Assembly: GCA_020630615.1 (NCBI GenBank)
Contig: JAHDBA010000007.1
Coordinates: 37,023 to 101,022, forward strand
Origin: Myxococcota bacterium
GTDB taxonomy: Bacteria; Myxococcota; UBA727; JAHDBA01
Direction: 5' to 3'
DNA length: 64,000 nt
The notes beneath the pieces are model-generated. The model was not told where the DNA came from and ran no database searches. It worked only from the letters and a program-made list of their open reading frames with translations. The translations under genes and the position numbers were made by a program. Shown here piece by piece: positions 39,145 to 48,556 of this stretch. Each line of letters opens with the position of its first letter. The stretch's first letter is position 1.

Positions 39145-40296
39145 ATGCGCAAGAAGCCCTGGGTGAATCAATATCTTGAACGCTATGCGGACCCACTTGC
39201 GAGAGAGAGCTTCGAAGAAGAAAAGGACAAGCTTCCATCCAAACCCTACCAACACGTTTTGGTGGTTCCTGCACGTAGAGAACCTCTTCGTCCCCTTCGC
39301 GCGATAGCTGAGTTCTGCCAGAGTCATGGTGCGGCACTGGTCGTCGTTTTCAACGAAGATAGGGATGCCAATATTGAGCACGCAAAATCGTCCCAACGCG
39401 AACTGAGGAAGTTCGATCATGTCTATGCTCTCGATGTCTTTTCTTCTCAAAGGCGCATGACAAGTGCTCAAGGTGTTGGTCGTGCTCGTAAAATAGGGTG
39501 CGACTTTGCGCTCATGATGATTCACTCGGGCTCAATTGATTCCCAATGGATCCATTCAAGCGATGCCGACGCAACTCTGCCCACGGCTTATTTCAAAGCG
39601 ATTTCAAACCTCGATGCATCGAAGAGAAATTCTGGGACATGCGTTTATGATTTTATCCACTCCCGCGGAACATCCCCAGAAGAAGAATTGGCAATGGCCC
39701 ATTATGAGTTCGCGCTCCAATCGTACCGAGCAGGGCTACAGTCCGTAGGAAGTCGCTTCGCATATGTTGCGATCGGTTCATGCATGGCAATGCATGCGAA
39801 TACCTACGCACAAGTTCGAGGGTTCAAGAAGGACAAAAAAGCGGGCGAGGATTTCTACTACCTCAACAAAGCGTGTCGGACGGCACCAGTGCACGAGCTT
39901 GAATCAACATTGGAGCTGAGCTCGCGACTCTCAAAACGAACTCCCTATGGCACGGGCCAGGCCTTGGAAGCAATCGTGACTCGGAATACCCAGTTGAATG
40001 ACCCAAGAATGACTCAAAGACGAAACGAAACAAACAAGGCGCACAGTCAAGGCTTCACACAACTCTACCATCCAGAAATATTTCAAAAGGCTTTCAATCA
40101 CGTACTCGCAAAGGGAGACTCGAGTCTTGATGCCCTCGCAACCCTCCGCTGCATTAAAAGCGAAGCAGCAAAGTATCAACCTCTCGACTTACAAGAAGCT
40201 GTCGAGGTCTGGGCCGCATCAGCGCACGTGCTCAACGATGCGCGACTTGCCCGAGCAATCAAGCGCGTTGAGCAAGCACTTGCCGCGAAGCGCTAG
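39145..40296 (+). CDS. Family 2-like glycosyltransferase
   Basis: A 383-residue GT-A fold enzyme. LVVPARREPLRPLRAI and LVVVFNEDRD form the nucleotide-sugar-binding N-terminus. SSDADATLP is the DXD-type metal site, CMAMHANTYAQVRGF is the acceptor region, and KAGEDFYYLNK holds the ED catalytic-base motif. No TM segment is seen. The C-terminal 110 residues are helical and not recognised. Substrate unknown; a surface polysaccharide is plausible. Its stop overlaps by 4 bp the stop of the converging SDR gene. Confidence 0.75.
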   Translation: MRKKPWVNQYLERYADPLARESFEEEKDKLPSKPYQHVLVVPARREPLRPLRAIAEFCQSHGAALVVVFNEDRDANIEHAKSSQRELRKFDHVYALDVFSSQRRMTSAQGVGRARKIGCDFALMMIHSGSIDSQWIHSSDADATLPTAYFKAISNLDASKRNSGTCVYDFIHSRGTSPEEELAMAHYEFALQSYRAGLQSVGSRFAYVAIGSCMAMHANTYAQVRGFKKDKKAGEDFYYLNKACRTAPVHELESTLELSSRLSKRTPYGTGQALEAIVTRNTQLNDPRMTQRRNETNKAHSQGFTQLYHPEIFQKAFNHVLAKGDSSLDALATLRCIKSEAAKYQPLDLQEAVEVWAASAHVLNDARLARAIKRVEQALAAKR

Positions 40297-41312
40297 ATCC
40301 AACCCAACAATTTTTTAAATGCGTATTCTGTCGGCGCTGCCTTTTGTCGCATCAATCGTACACCGCGCTCCAAAAGTGTGTTCGAGTTGCAAGAAAGTGC
40401 TTGCTCGAGCATTTCCCGATAGGTGAGAAGCGGATGTTGTGGTGCCAACGACCAAATCGAATTCTCATCGCATACCAGATCGCTGCGTAGACCTTCCATC
40501 AAAGCATCCACAAAACTCTGTTCGACATGGGTTACCCATGACCCAAGTTTTGATGCCAAATTTGCGGGAAGCCATGCTCGTTCTTCAATCACAAATGGCA
40601 GCTTCAACATCTGCGCCATTTCAGAAAAGAGCTCCTTGGTTTGAATCCTGGATGCCCCGGGGCAACCATAGACACCCGGCATCATATGCTGCTCATCCAA
40701 CGCTAGGTTTAATGCGTAAACCATATCTTGAATGGAAACAGGCTCCGAGTAGTGATTTAAATCACGGGGGATGACCATTAAGGGCAGTCGAGCAACCAAG
40801 GTTTTAAGGATTTCAAAACTGGCAGAGCCTGCTCCAACGATCATCCCTGCTCGAAGCTCCACAACGTTAGGGTGCTCATTTCGAAGAGCCTCCCCGACAT
40901 CGCGTCGGGCCTTTAGATGTTCTGAGACAATTTGCCCAGGGGCTGGCTGGACTCCTCCAAGATAGATGATGCGCTCGACACCGGCATCCTTCGCGGCTTT
41001 TGCAAATCGTTGTGCACCATTGATCTCTCTTTGATGATAATCCTCGTGCTCTGCTATTTCGTGAACAAGATAGTAAGCATGGGTGAATCCTTTCAGATTT
41101 CTTCCGCAACACTCATGGACATCCAGGCCTACAAATTCCCGGGAAGGAAAACTCTTCCGCGCCCGCTGAACATTGCGGGTAGCACCGACGATTTTCACAT
41201 TCGGATCGCGAATTTTTTCTTGCGGGTTGAAAAATCTTTTCAAAGATAAACTTGAATGAAGGTGCCTCCCAACAAAGCCTGTTGCTCCGCATATCAAGAT
41301 CGTTCTGCGCAT
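40293..41312 (-). CDS. Atypical SDR / NAD(P)H-binding epimerase-like protein
   Basis: A 339-residue Rossmann-fold protein. The nucleotide-binding motif is ICGATGFVGRHL at the N-terminus. RIIYLGGVQPAP follows, and the protein ends with a helical segment. The pattern AYYLVH with NGAQRFAKAAKDAGV is that of atypical SDRs (YbjT/NmrA-like or complex-I assembly-type) and not of sugar epimerases, and the YxxxK pair is not obvious. Substrate unknown. It ends within the stop region of the converging glycosyltransferase gene. Confidence 0.75.
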   Translation of the reverse strand: MRRTILICGATGFVGRHLHSSLSLKRFFNPQEKIRDPNVKIVGATRNVQRARKSFPSREFVGLDVHECCGRNLKGFTHAYYLVHEIAEHEDYHQREINGAQRFAKAAKDAGVERIIYLGGVQPAPGQIVSEHLKARRDVGEALRNEHPNVVELRAGMIVGAGSASFEILKTLVARLPLMVIPRDLNHYSEPVSIQDMVYALNLALDEQHMMPGVYGCPGASRIQTKELFSEMAQMLKLPFVIEERAWLPANLASKLGSWVTHVEQSFVDALMEGLRSDLVCDENSIWSLAPQHPLLTYREMLEQALSCNSNTLLERGVRLMRQKAAPTEYAFKKLLGWI

Positions 41313-41412
41313 ACTCTAAATATTACACGTTCGCTTCATCACGCAAAGGTTCAACCACCTGAATCGTGCGAGTTGTATTGAAGGCAGACGATTTTTCTGA
41401 AATCATCCCAAT

Positions 41413-42186
41413 ATGGTTTTAGGACTCTCGGTATTCAAGTTGGCAACGACCTTGCCCATCGCCAACGCAAAACAGTTCCTACGCTTTGCGCGTCCGAAAT
41501 ATTTGAAAGTGGTGGAGCTTCGCGCCTGGACAAAAACTCTCATGAAACTTGAACGTGAGAGCAACAATGCCAGCATGATTCAACAAGGCCTTTTGAAACT
41601 TCAGGCCCTCGTCAACACACCCGACAGCGCCTTTAAAGTCCATGCCGAAGACCGTAAATCTCTCAACGCGGATCCAAGTGACGCACAAAAAGCAAAGCTT
41701 GCTTTAGGGTTAATGCGCTCCTACTTTATTCAAATCTTTCATAGCGATTCTTTCTTCTGTGATTATGCGCCGGAATCTTTAAAGGCGGGTCGCGACGGAG
41801 AGATCGTATGGCGTCCTCGCCCTCTCTTTTATCGCTGGGATGAAAACTTTCTTGAGGCACTTCGCCACATTTACCTTGGATACTATACTTCACAGCCCGA
41901 CCTCTATCACGACGGTCTTGCTGCACTGGGTCTCATGCCTGTGGCCTCGTCTTTGGACGACATCTTTGGCGGTGACGCCTTTGGCCCTCAAATGTTTTCA
42001 GTGGAACTCTTCCTCGACCGATTTGAGGCCTTGCTCATGGAATGCCGTGAACGCGATGTGACACTACACCCTGATTTTTTGGTCCTGGGGCTCGCGATTA
42101 CCACCCTTACGCATGCACTTGAGGAACTCAGACAACCCGTTGACTCCGCAACAATCTTCCAAGAGTTTGCGAGAGCTTCGGTTTGA
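41413..42186 (+). CDS. Conserved-looking protein of unknown function
   Basis: A 257-residue, mostly helical protein without signal peptide or TM segment. Notable stretches are FFCDYAPESLKAG, VWRPRPLFYRWDENFLEALRHIYLGYY, and DDIFGGDAFGPQMFSVELFLDRFEALL. I do not recognise a family. No ribosome site precedes the ATG. The gene lies alone on the plus strand between the SDR gene (divergent) and the phosphatidylserine decarboxylase gene (convergent). Confidence 0.6.
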   Translation: MVLGLSVFKLATTLPIANAKQFLRFARPKYLKVVELRAWTKTLMKLERESNNASMIQQGLLKLQALVNTPDSAFKVHAEDRKSLNADPSDAQKAKLALGLMRSYFIQIFHSDSFFCDYAPESLKAGRDGEIVWRPRPLFYRWDENFLEALRHIYLGYYTSQPDLYHDGLAALGLMPVASSLDDIFGGDAFGPQMFSVELFLDRFEALLMECRERDVTLHPDFLVLGLAITTLTHALEELRQPVDSATIFQEFARASV

Positions 42187-42232
42187 GTTAGATAGTAAGC
42201 TCTTGACAAAAACCAACCAACACTAACACCCA

Positions 42233-43072
42233 TTAATCCAAGTATCGTCCAATAACTTCACCAACTTGAACAGGTGTGCCTTCGCTACGACGCTCAATCT
42301 CAAGGCATCCCTTTTCAAAAAAGCAAACAAGAGTCGAACCAAAACCAAAATAGCCCCACTCTTGTCCTGCTTTGAGCTGAATACTCTCATCAAAGACTCG
42401 TTCATAAGCACCTGAGCGGCCGTCATTGGTTGACATTCGATCAAAGCTCAGGGTGACACTTCCAACATTAAATGCTCCAACAGGGACAATCGTGATTCCC
42501 TTCCCGGCCCGTACTCCTGAAGCGACGACACGCTCATTGCTCGCAAAAAGGCTATCAACGTGCTGAAGAAAACTCGGCGCAACCGGCCACAAGCGCCCGG
42601 GCAAATAGCGTACGCCATCAACTTCCCACTCCCCCATACTATGAAAGCGGTGGTAATTTTTGGGGCTCAAATAAAAGGTCTGAAAATCCCCACCTTCATA
42701 TTTTGAAGCCAAGAGAGCATCACCCAACATATTAGCGAGTGAATAATCTCGCCCCTTTGCCTGAAAGACTTGTCCTTCACGAATCGTGCCCCCTGCTCCC
42801 CAATACCCATCACAAGGGGAAAGCACATCCGAAGATGAATACGTGGTGTTACGGGAACCTTCTTTCAGATGTCGTGCAAAAAATGCTTGAAAGTTTGTAT
42901 ACGCCCTAGGTTCTTGCGCAGCCTCGGTCAAATCAATACCAAATGCCCAAGCAAAAATGTGAATGATTGGTGTCAAAAACCAAGCGGGGAATTCTTGGCG
43001 CACCAAACACCCCAACTGTCGCGATACCCATCGCTGAGGTAGAACACCAAGTATCCAGGCTTTTAACATCAT
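42233..43072 (-). CDS. psd: Phosphatidylserine decarboxylase proenzyme
   Basis: A 279-residue pyruvoyl enzyme that makes phosphatidylethanolamine at the inner membrane. The charge-relay residues are visible in SPCDG (Asp88) and YHRFHS (His141, His144). The self-cleavage site is FGST (Ser246), the family form being LGST; cleavage there yields a short alpha chain with the pyruvoyl group. N-terminal hydrophobic segments bind the membrane. AAGGG is 5 nt from ATG 43072, with a second ATG directly after. It is 24 bp downstream of the helicase gene. Confidence 0.93.
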   Translation of the reverse strand: MMLKAWILGVLPQRWVSRQLGCLVRQEFPAWFLTPIIHIFAWAFGIDLTEAAQEPRAYTNFQAFFARHLKEGSRNTTYSSSDVLSPCDGYWGAGGTIREGQVFQAKGRDYSLANMLGDALLASKYEGGDFQTFYLSPKNYHRFHSMGEWEVDGVRYLPGRLWPVAPSFLQHVDSLFASNERVVASGVRAGKGITIVPVGAFNVGSVTLSFDRMSTNDGRSGAYERVFDESIQLKAGQEWGYFGFGSTLVCFFEKGCLEIERRSEGTPVQVGEVIGRYLD

Positions 43073-43096
43073 CACATCCCTTAAAGTGCTTTACCT

Positions 43097-45208
43097 TTAG
43101 CGCATCAGCGTCGGTCTTGCGACCCCAGAACCCTCAAGCCTGTTTTCAGCTCCATCGAGTTCAACATCCTCAATATTCAAAGACCAAATATCAAGGATAT
43201 CTTCATCACGTGCTTCTTCAATAAATCGAGAGGGGTGGGTCATCACCCGAGTCCCATCGCGAAGGTGCTTCACTTGTGGATAGCTCATAATCAAAGTCTC
43301 TTCAGCACGTGTTGCCGCGACATAGAAAAGGCGTCGTTCATCTTCTTCCGCTTTACCCTCACGGAGCGCCATTTCAGAAGGAAACATTCCCTCGACAAGT
43401 GCGGGGATAAACACGGCCCGCCATTCTAAACCCTTTGCTTGGTGCACAGTGGACAAGGTCACCGCACTGCTTTCTTCGTCACCCGAATCTTTCGCACTGA
43501 CACCTGCGGTTTGCGTCAACGAAAGGTCGTTGAGAAATTCAGTCAAGCTTTCGTAGCCTTCTGCATAATCCGCAAGTTGCTCGATATCTGCTTTTCGATC
43601 TTTGGGGTTATCAAACTTCCTTTCAAGAAGACTTAAGTAATCAAAGCCTTCTTTGGCGGTCACAACATCAATACATTTCGATGGTTTTTCACTTTGCGAT
43701 ACCCTATCGAGAACCTCTAAGATGCGGTTAATCTTCTCGAGCCCTTTTCGCGCGCGAGCACGCAGTGCAGCAATCTCGCGTTGAAAGTCTTCATTGTGAA
43801 GTGCATCAACGCAGCGTATGCGTCTCCCGCCCTTCTCTTGAACTTGCACGTGATCGAGTGCACCTCTAAAATATGTTGCAAAACGCGAGGCCGTCACCTC
43901 ACCAACCCCTTCCGAAAGTCTTGCAAGACGTGCGAGTGAAATCTCATCACGCGGGTTCTCGACGATGCGAAGAAAAGCCAATACATCTTTAATGTGTGCT
44001 TGTTCAAAAAAACGAAGCCCCGAGCGTACGACAAAAGGGATACCTTCACGGGCAAGCTCAACTTGAATATCAATACTATGGGCATGCGCGCGATAGAGTA
44101 TCGCAATATCATCAAAGTCAACGCCCTCTTCCTGGTGCAAGGTTAAAATATGCTGGGCGATAAAACTGGCCTGAATGCCGCTGTCTGCACAAGGGACCAA
44201 TGCCGGAACCTCACCGGCATCACGAGTCGCTCGTAGTTCTTTTTTGAAACCGTATCGCGCATTCTCGAGTGTTACGTTTGCAAGAGACAGAATCTCAGGG
44301 CTTGAACGGTAGTTCGTCGTTAAGGTTTGCGTGGCGCACTCAGGGTATCGATCTGCGAAGAAGAGCATGTTTCGAACGTCAGCACCTCGAAAACCGTAAA
44401 TACTCTGCGCATCGTCACCGACAATGGTGATATTTCGGTGTTTAGACACCAAAGCATCGACAATCTGAGCCTGCAGTACATTTGTATCTTGATACTCGTC
44501 GACCAAGACAGCTTTTACATTTCGAGTCATCTCCGAGTGCGTGTCGCTATCATCGAGAAGACGAAACCAATTGATTAACAGGTCGTCAAAATCCATGAAG
44601 CCGCGATCGATCTTACGCTGAATATAAAGGCTGCAAATTTCGGCTAGAATCTCCGAGACCGCCAGATATTGTGGTGCGCGCTCGAGAACAACTTCATTGA
44701 GATGGGTATGGGTATTAATGGCATACGACATTAACTTTAGCATTGCCTTGGCACGTGGCATTTTATGCGCACTCTTCTGCGCACTCACCTCAGCAATAAT
44801 GGACTTCATAAAACTTTCAGCATCATCACGATCCAAAACTGTAAAACGCTCAGGATAACCAAGTTTCGTAGCGTGCTGGCGCAAGTATCGATACGCGATT
44901 GAATGAAAAGTACCGCCTTGAATCCGACGAGATTCGGGGCCGACCTGTTTCTCAACGCGCTGAATCATGTTTGCTGCCGCACGATTCGTAAAGGTAAGCA
45001 GCATGATGGCCGATGCAGGTATCCCCTGCTGCATCATATGTGCAACCCGAGCCGTCAATGTCTTTGTTTTTCCCGAGCCCGCCCCCGCAATCACCATCAG
45101 GGGCGAGAACGGGGAAAGTACGGTCGCACTTTGTTCTACATTGAGCCCCTTCAAGTAAGGCTCTTTATCGATACTTCGAGCTCTCTTTACCGAAATCGTG
45201 CGCGCCAT
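43097..45208 (-). CDS. UvrD/PcrA/Rep-type superfamily 1 DNA helicase
   Basis: A 703-residue 3'-5' helicase with the SF1A motifs in order: LNVEQSATV (Q motif), AGAGSGKT (Walker A, about 41-48), FTNRAAANMIQRV (Ia), VDEYQDTN (Walker B), VGDDAQSIYGFRGAD (III), LTTNYRSS (IV), STVHQAKGLEWRAVFIPALVEGMFPS (V) and RRLFYVAATRAEETL (VI). HQAKGLEW resembles UvrD/PcrA helicases more than E. coli Rep. The usual roles are nucleotide excision and mismatch repair and removal of RecA or stalled polymerases. It is divergent from the small lipoprotein gene at 45428. Confidence 0.92.
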   Translation of the reverse strand: MARTISVKRARSIDKEPYLKGLNVEQSATVLSPFSPLMVIAGAGSGKTKTLTARVAHMMQQGIPASAIMLLTFTNRAAANMIQRVEKQVGPESRRIQGGTFHSIAYRYLRQHATKLGYPERFTVLDRDDAESFMKSIIAEVSAQKSAHKMPRAKAMLKLMSYAINTHTHLNEVVLERAPQYLAVSEILAEICSLYIQRKIDRGFMDFDDLLINWFRLLDDSDTHSEMTRNVKAVLVDEYQDTNVLQAQIVDALVSKHRNITIVGDDAQSIYGFRGADVRNMLFFADRYPECATQTLTTNYRSSPEILSLANVTLENARYGFKKELRATRDAGEVPALVPCADSGIQASFIAQHILTLHQEEGVDFDDIAILYRAHAHSIDIQVELAREGIPFVVRSGLRFFEQAHIKDVLAFLRIVENPRDEISLARLARLSEGVGEVTASRFATYFRGALDHVQVQEKGGRRIRCVDALHNEDFQREIAALRARARKGLEKINRILEVLDRVSQSEKPSKCIDVVTAKEGFDYLSLLERKFDNPKDRKADIEQLADYAEGYESLTEFLNDLSLTQTAGVSAKDSGDEESSAVTLSTVHQAKGLEWRAVFIPALVEGMFPSEMALREGKAEEDERRLFYVAATRAEETLIMSYPQVKHLRDGTRVMTHPSRFIEEARDEDILDIWSLNIEDVELDGAENRLEGSGVARPTLMR

Positions 45209-45384
45209 AGGTCACTGCTATCAGCTCTTTATCCTAATGTCTAAGCAAGAAACTCGTGAATTTCTTCCGACTCATCCCAGTTCAGCTACACAAATCTTCT
45301 CAAATTTGAATATTTTTAAACTAGACCGTTACAAAAAATAGCATTTCCTATTTGCATTGAACATACTTCAAGGCATAACGCTAA

Positions 45385-45414
45385 TGTGGGGTTTCCCACA
45401 ATCTTTCGAAAGAT
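45385..45414 (+). promoter_or_regulatory. Tandem hairpins in the leader of the Cys-rich lipoprotein gene
   Basis: TGTGGG/CCCACA with a 4-nt loop (45385-45400) is directly followed by the perfect palindrome ATCTTTCGAAAGAT (45401-45414), and then by the strong ribosome site AAGGAG. The two elements may protect the 5' end of a highly expressed mRNA or regulate ribosome access. Confidence 0.5.
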
Positions 45415-45427
45415 TAAGGAGAAAAAG

Positions 45428-45769
45428 ATGAAAAAAGTATTAGTAATGAGCCTGTTCGCGCTTTCAACTGTTTTTGCTGCTTGTGGTGGTGATGATGCAC
45501 GTGCGAAAGAGTTCTGTGAGGCAGCAAACGAATGTATGGGAACTACGACGGACTGTGAAGCAAGCGGAGAAAGCGATGCTGATGCAGCGACTACTTGCGA
45601 GTCAGAAGCTGAAGCATACACTGATTGCGTTTACGACAACGCCACATGCTATATTGCGGTTGAAGCGGATGAAGATAATGGTATCGAAGAAGTTAAAGCT
45701 TACGGTGTTGAAGGCGATGAATGCAACAGCCAACTTGAAGCATTTACAACTTGTTCAAACCCAAGCTAA
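45428..45769 (+). CDS. Small Cys-rich lipoprotein
   Basis: A 113-residue lipoprotein. Signal peptide MKKVLVMSLFALSTVFAAC ends in a lipobox with Cys19. The mature part is acidic (many Asp, Glu and Ala) and has eight further Cys, enough for four disulfides. A strong ribosome site (AAGGAG) precedes ATG 45428, and a clean terminator follows, suggesting a highly expressed single-gene unit. No family is recognised; short Cys-rich lipoproteins of this look are common in myxobacteria-like genomes (general impression). Confidence 0.85.
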   Translation: MKKVLVMSLFALSTVFAACGGDDARAKEFCEAANECMGTTTDCEASGESDADAATTCESEAEAYTDCVYDNATCYIAVEADEDNGIEEVKAYGVEGDECNSQLEAFTTCSNPS

Positions 45770-45803
45770 ACCTTGGTTCTCGCAGGGTTGATGACCTGTA
45801 GTT

Positions 45804-45827
45804 AACCGGCCACGTGCCGGTTTTTTT
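45804..45827 (+). terminator. Intrinsic terminator of the Cys-rich lipoprotein gene
   Basis: AACCGGC pairs with GCCGGTT over a 5-nt loop, followed by a run of T. It lies 35 bp after the stop codon. Confidence 0.88.
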
Positions 45828-45860
45828 ATGCCTAAACTCCTATTGTACAATACCGCAACG

Positions 45861-45886
45861 AAAAAAGGCTCCCCAAATCAGGAGCC
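45861..45886 (-). terminator. Intrinsic terminator of typA
   Basis: On the minus strand GGCTCC and GGAGCC pair over an 8-nt loop and are followed by TTTTTT. It lies about 25 bp beyond the typA stop and faces the plus-strand terminator. Confidence 0.85.
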
Positions 45887-45911
45887 CTAACTTTAATCGG
45901 GTGTCCTCAAT

Positions 45912-47783
45912 TTACTCTTTCACTTTTTTACCTTTCTTCGGTCGCTGATTCGGAACAAGAACCCGTTTACGCAATCGAATAGAGTCAGGCGTTACCTCAA
46001 TCAGCTCATCCATATCGATCCATTCCATGCAATCTTCAAGACTCAGATTTCGTGGCGGTGACAGAACATTCGCGTCATCTTTACCCGCAGCCCGAAAGTT
46101 CGTAAGTTGTTTTGCCTTCACACAGTTCACATCGAGGTCGTTGTTCTTGGCATGCTCACCAATAATCATACCTTGATACACTTCGACACCCTCACCGATA
46201 AACAGAACCCCTCGAGGCTGCAATGCAAAGAGAGCGTATGCAGTCGTTCGACCCTTATCCAATGCAATGATTGCTCCGTTGCTGCGGGCTTCAACTTGAC
46301 CAAGATAGGGAATCCACTTATCAAAAAGTGTACTCATTAAACCTTCGCCTCGCGTCAAGGTCAAAAAGAGGGAACGAAATCCGATCAAGCCTCGAGTCGG
46401 TAAAAGATACTCGACACGAGCGCGGCCGTTCACGACCTCACCCATATCGACCATTTGGCCGCCACGCTTGCCTATTGTTTCAGTAATAGACCCTACCGAG
46501 GTATCTGGGATGTCGACGACAAGTCGCTCTTGCGGCTCAACCTTTTGACCCTCGACTTCTTTAATAACAACTTCAGGCCTCGAGACACAAAACTCAAAAC
46601 CTTCTCGGCGCATACTCTCGATCAATACAGCAAGCGAAAGTTCGCCACGCCCTGAAACGCGGAATTGATCTGGCGTCTCCATCTCCTCGACTTTCAATGC
46701 AACATTTCCGCGCACCTCTTTCTCGAGGCGATCACGAATATTGCGAGAGGTGACATACTTACCTTCTAAACCCGCAAAAGGCCCTTTATTCACCGAAAAG
46801 ACCATGCTCAAGGTTGGTTCATCAACCTTCAGTCGCGGCAAAGCCTCCCCAGAGTCCACCGGGGTAATGGTATCCCCAGGCGCCACAGCCTCAAGACCTG
46901 AGACACACACCAAGTCTCCAGCCGAAGCCTCATCAATCTCAACCCGGCTCAATGCTTGAAAGGTCTTTAAGGATGTCACTTTCCCTTTTGTAATTTTGTC
47001 ATCAACGCCCCATGCGCGGACTTCTTGATTCTTGGTCATTCGCCCCGCAATAATCCGACCAATTGCAAGCCGTCCAACATACTCATCATAACCAATAGCG
47101 TTGACTTGCATCTGCAGTGGTGCATCAAAATCCACTTGCGGCATCGGGACATTTTCAATCAAGGTATCAAAAAGGGGCTTAAGTGAACGCGACTCGTCAC
47201 TTTCTAACACTTTCGGATGCAAGGCTTCTCCAGGGGGCTCAGCCATCGATTCACCGCGAACCGCCCAACCGTCTCGCGCCACTGCGTAAAGAACTGGGAA
47301 CTCCAGTTGTTCATCATCTGCACCCAAGTCCATAAAGAGTTCGTACACCATGTTCAGAACTTCTTCAGGTCGCGCGTCGCCTCGATCACATTTATTGATC
47401 ACTACGATTGGTTTCAAACCCAAAGAAAGTGCCTTACTCAGGACAAAACGCGTTTGCGGAAGTGGGCCTTCTGCAGCATCAACAAGCAACATCACACTCT
47501 CAACCATGTGCAGTGTTCGTTCAACTTCCCCGCCAAAGTCAGCATGTCCCGGTGTGTCCACAACATTAACGTGAACATCACCCAGTTGAATGCCTGTATT
47601 CTTGGCCGCAATTGTAATACCGCGCTCTCGTTCTTGATCCATCGAGTCCATCACGCGCTCGGCGACATCTTGGTTTTCACGGAAGGACCCTGCCTGTTTT
47701 AACATCGCATCAACAAGCGTTGTTTTGCCATGATCAACGTGTGCGACGATTGCAACATTTCTGAGATTCTCTCTTGCTTGCAT
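45912..47783 (-). CDS. typA: Ribosome-associated GTPase TypA/BipA
   Basis: A 623-residue translational GTPase. The G1 motif AHVDHGKTT, switch I region RERGITI, G3 DTPGHADFGGEVER and G4 NKCD are intact. The elongation-factor-like domains follow, and the BipA-specific C-terminal domain ends in a Lys-rich tail (QRPKKGKKVKE). It assists ribosome assembly and stress adaptation. GAGGT lies 6 nt before the ATG. Single gene closed by its own terminator. Confidence 0.96.
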   Translation of the reverse strand: MQARENLRNVAIVAHVDHGKTTLVDAMLKQAGSFRENQDVAERVMDSMDQERERGITIAAKNTGIQLGDVHVNVVDTPGHADFGGEVERTLHMVESVMLLVDAAEGPLPQTRFVLSKALSLGLKPIVVINKCDRGDARPEEVLNMVYELFMDLGADDEQLEFPVLYAVARDGWAVRGESMAEPPGEALHPKVLESDESRSLKPLFDTLIENVPMPQVDFDAPLQMQVNAIGYDEYVGRLAIGRIIAGRMTKNQEVRAWGVDDKITKGKVTSLKTFQALSRVEIDEASAGDLVCVSGLEAVAPGDTITPVDSGEALPRLKVDEPTLSMVFSVNKGPFAGLEGKYVTSRNIRDRLEKEVRGNVALKVEEMETPDQFRVSGRGELSLAVLIESMRREGFEFCVSRPEVVIKEVEGQKVEPQERLVVDIPDTSVGSITETIGKRGGQMVDMGEVVNGRARVEYLLPTRGLIGFRSLFLTLTRGEGLMSTLFDKWIPYLGQVEARSNGAIIALDKGRTTAYALFALQPRGVLFIGEGVEVYQGMIIGEHAKNNDLDVNCVKAKQLTNFRAAGKDDANVLSPPRNLSLEDCMEWIDMDELIEVTPDSIRLRKRVLVPNQRPKKGKKVKE

Positions 47784-47929
47784 AACTTGACCTCAATCGA
47801 GTGTTCAGCTGCCGTGTTGCACGGAGATGTGAGTGGTGCAACCGGGAGTCGCTCTTTTGATTGTCTCAAGAGCAACACTTTTGCAGAGCGTAGCCCTTGC
47901 TCAACACAATAAAGTTTTGGGGATGATGG

Positions 47930-48157
47930 ATGCAAAAGTTTTATAGGTGGCGAAATTGTATTGTGATCATGTGCTGTAGCTCTTTGGGTGTTGCGTGCGA
48001 TTCACCGGAGGCCGAGCTACGGATCAATCAAGGTCAAGCATACGCACGCGCACTACGATCTGGGGCTTCGTCTGAAGGGAGTTCGTCATATCGTGGGGTA
48101 AATTTGATCTTAACCGATGATTTTGGGGACGCCATTGGCCTGTTCCCCGTTTTTTGA
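47930..48157 (+). CDS. Short putative lipoprotein
   Basis: A 75-residue open frame. RWRNCIVIMCCSSLGVAC looks like a lipoprotein signal with lipobox LGVAC, and the remaining 50 residues (ending FGDAIGLFPVF) are polar. GGGGATGATGG precedes ATG 47930. No family is recognised and chance coding cannot be excluded. Confidence 0.4.
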   Translation: MQKFYRWRNCIVIMCCSSLGVACDSPEAELRINQGQAYARALRSGASSEGSSSYRGVNLILTDDFGDAIGLFPVF

Positions 48158-48174
48158 CCGTAGTCTTTAAGAAG

Positions 48175-48525
48175 TCAAACTTTCTCAAAGGCATCAAAAA
48201 ATAATGTCTTATCGTTTAAAGAGAGCTCCGATTCAGAGTTCTCTTTTTTTGTCGAGTCTTTTTTGGTCTTCCCATCGTGCCTATTCTTTGCAGGTACAAG
48301 TGCAGGGTCAAAGTCGTCAAACTTTGAGCTAAGATTTTCACCTTGATCAATCTGCGCTAGCGCTTTTGCAAATATGTCCTCATCAGACACGACATTCTTG
48401 ATACCTTCAGAATCCAAACGAATGACGTGTCGTTCGTTTTCAGAAGCGTCTGTACGACCTTCCTCATTCAATTCAATTCGCTCTTCACGCAAGAGTCGCG
48501 CCAAATTTTCTTTTAATTCACTCAT
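48175..48525 (-). CDS. Small acidic/charged protein, unknown function
   Basis: A 116-residue soluble protein beginning MSELKENLARLLREERIEL. It is highly charged and probably partly disordered in the second half, with a Lys/Asp/Ser-rich patch (KTKKDSTKKENSESE). There is no signal peptide and no family was recognised. It is 31 bp downstream of another small unknown gene on the same strand, so they may be co-transcribed. Confidence 0.5.
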   Translation of the reverse strand: MSELKENLARLLREERIELNEEGRTDASENERHVIRLDSEGIKNVVSDEDIFAKALAQIDQGENLSSKFDDFDPALVPAKNRHDGKTKKDSTKKENSESELSLNDKTLFFDAFEKV

Positions 48526-48556
48526 CGTTGCAAGGATGACGTGCCATGCATTAAAA

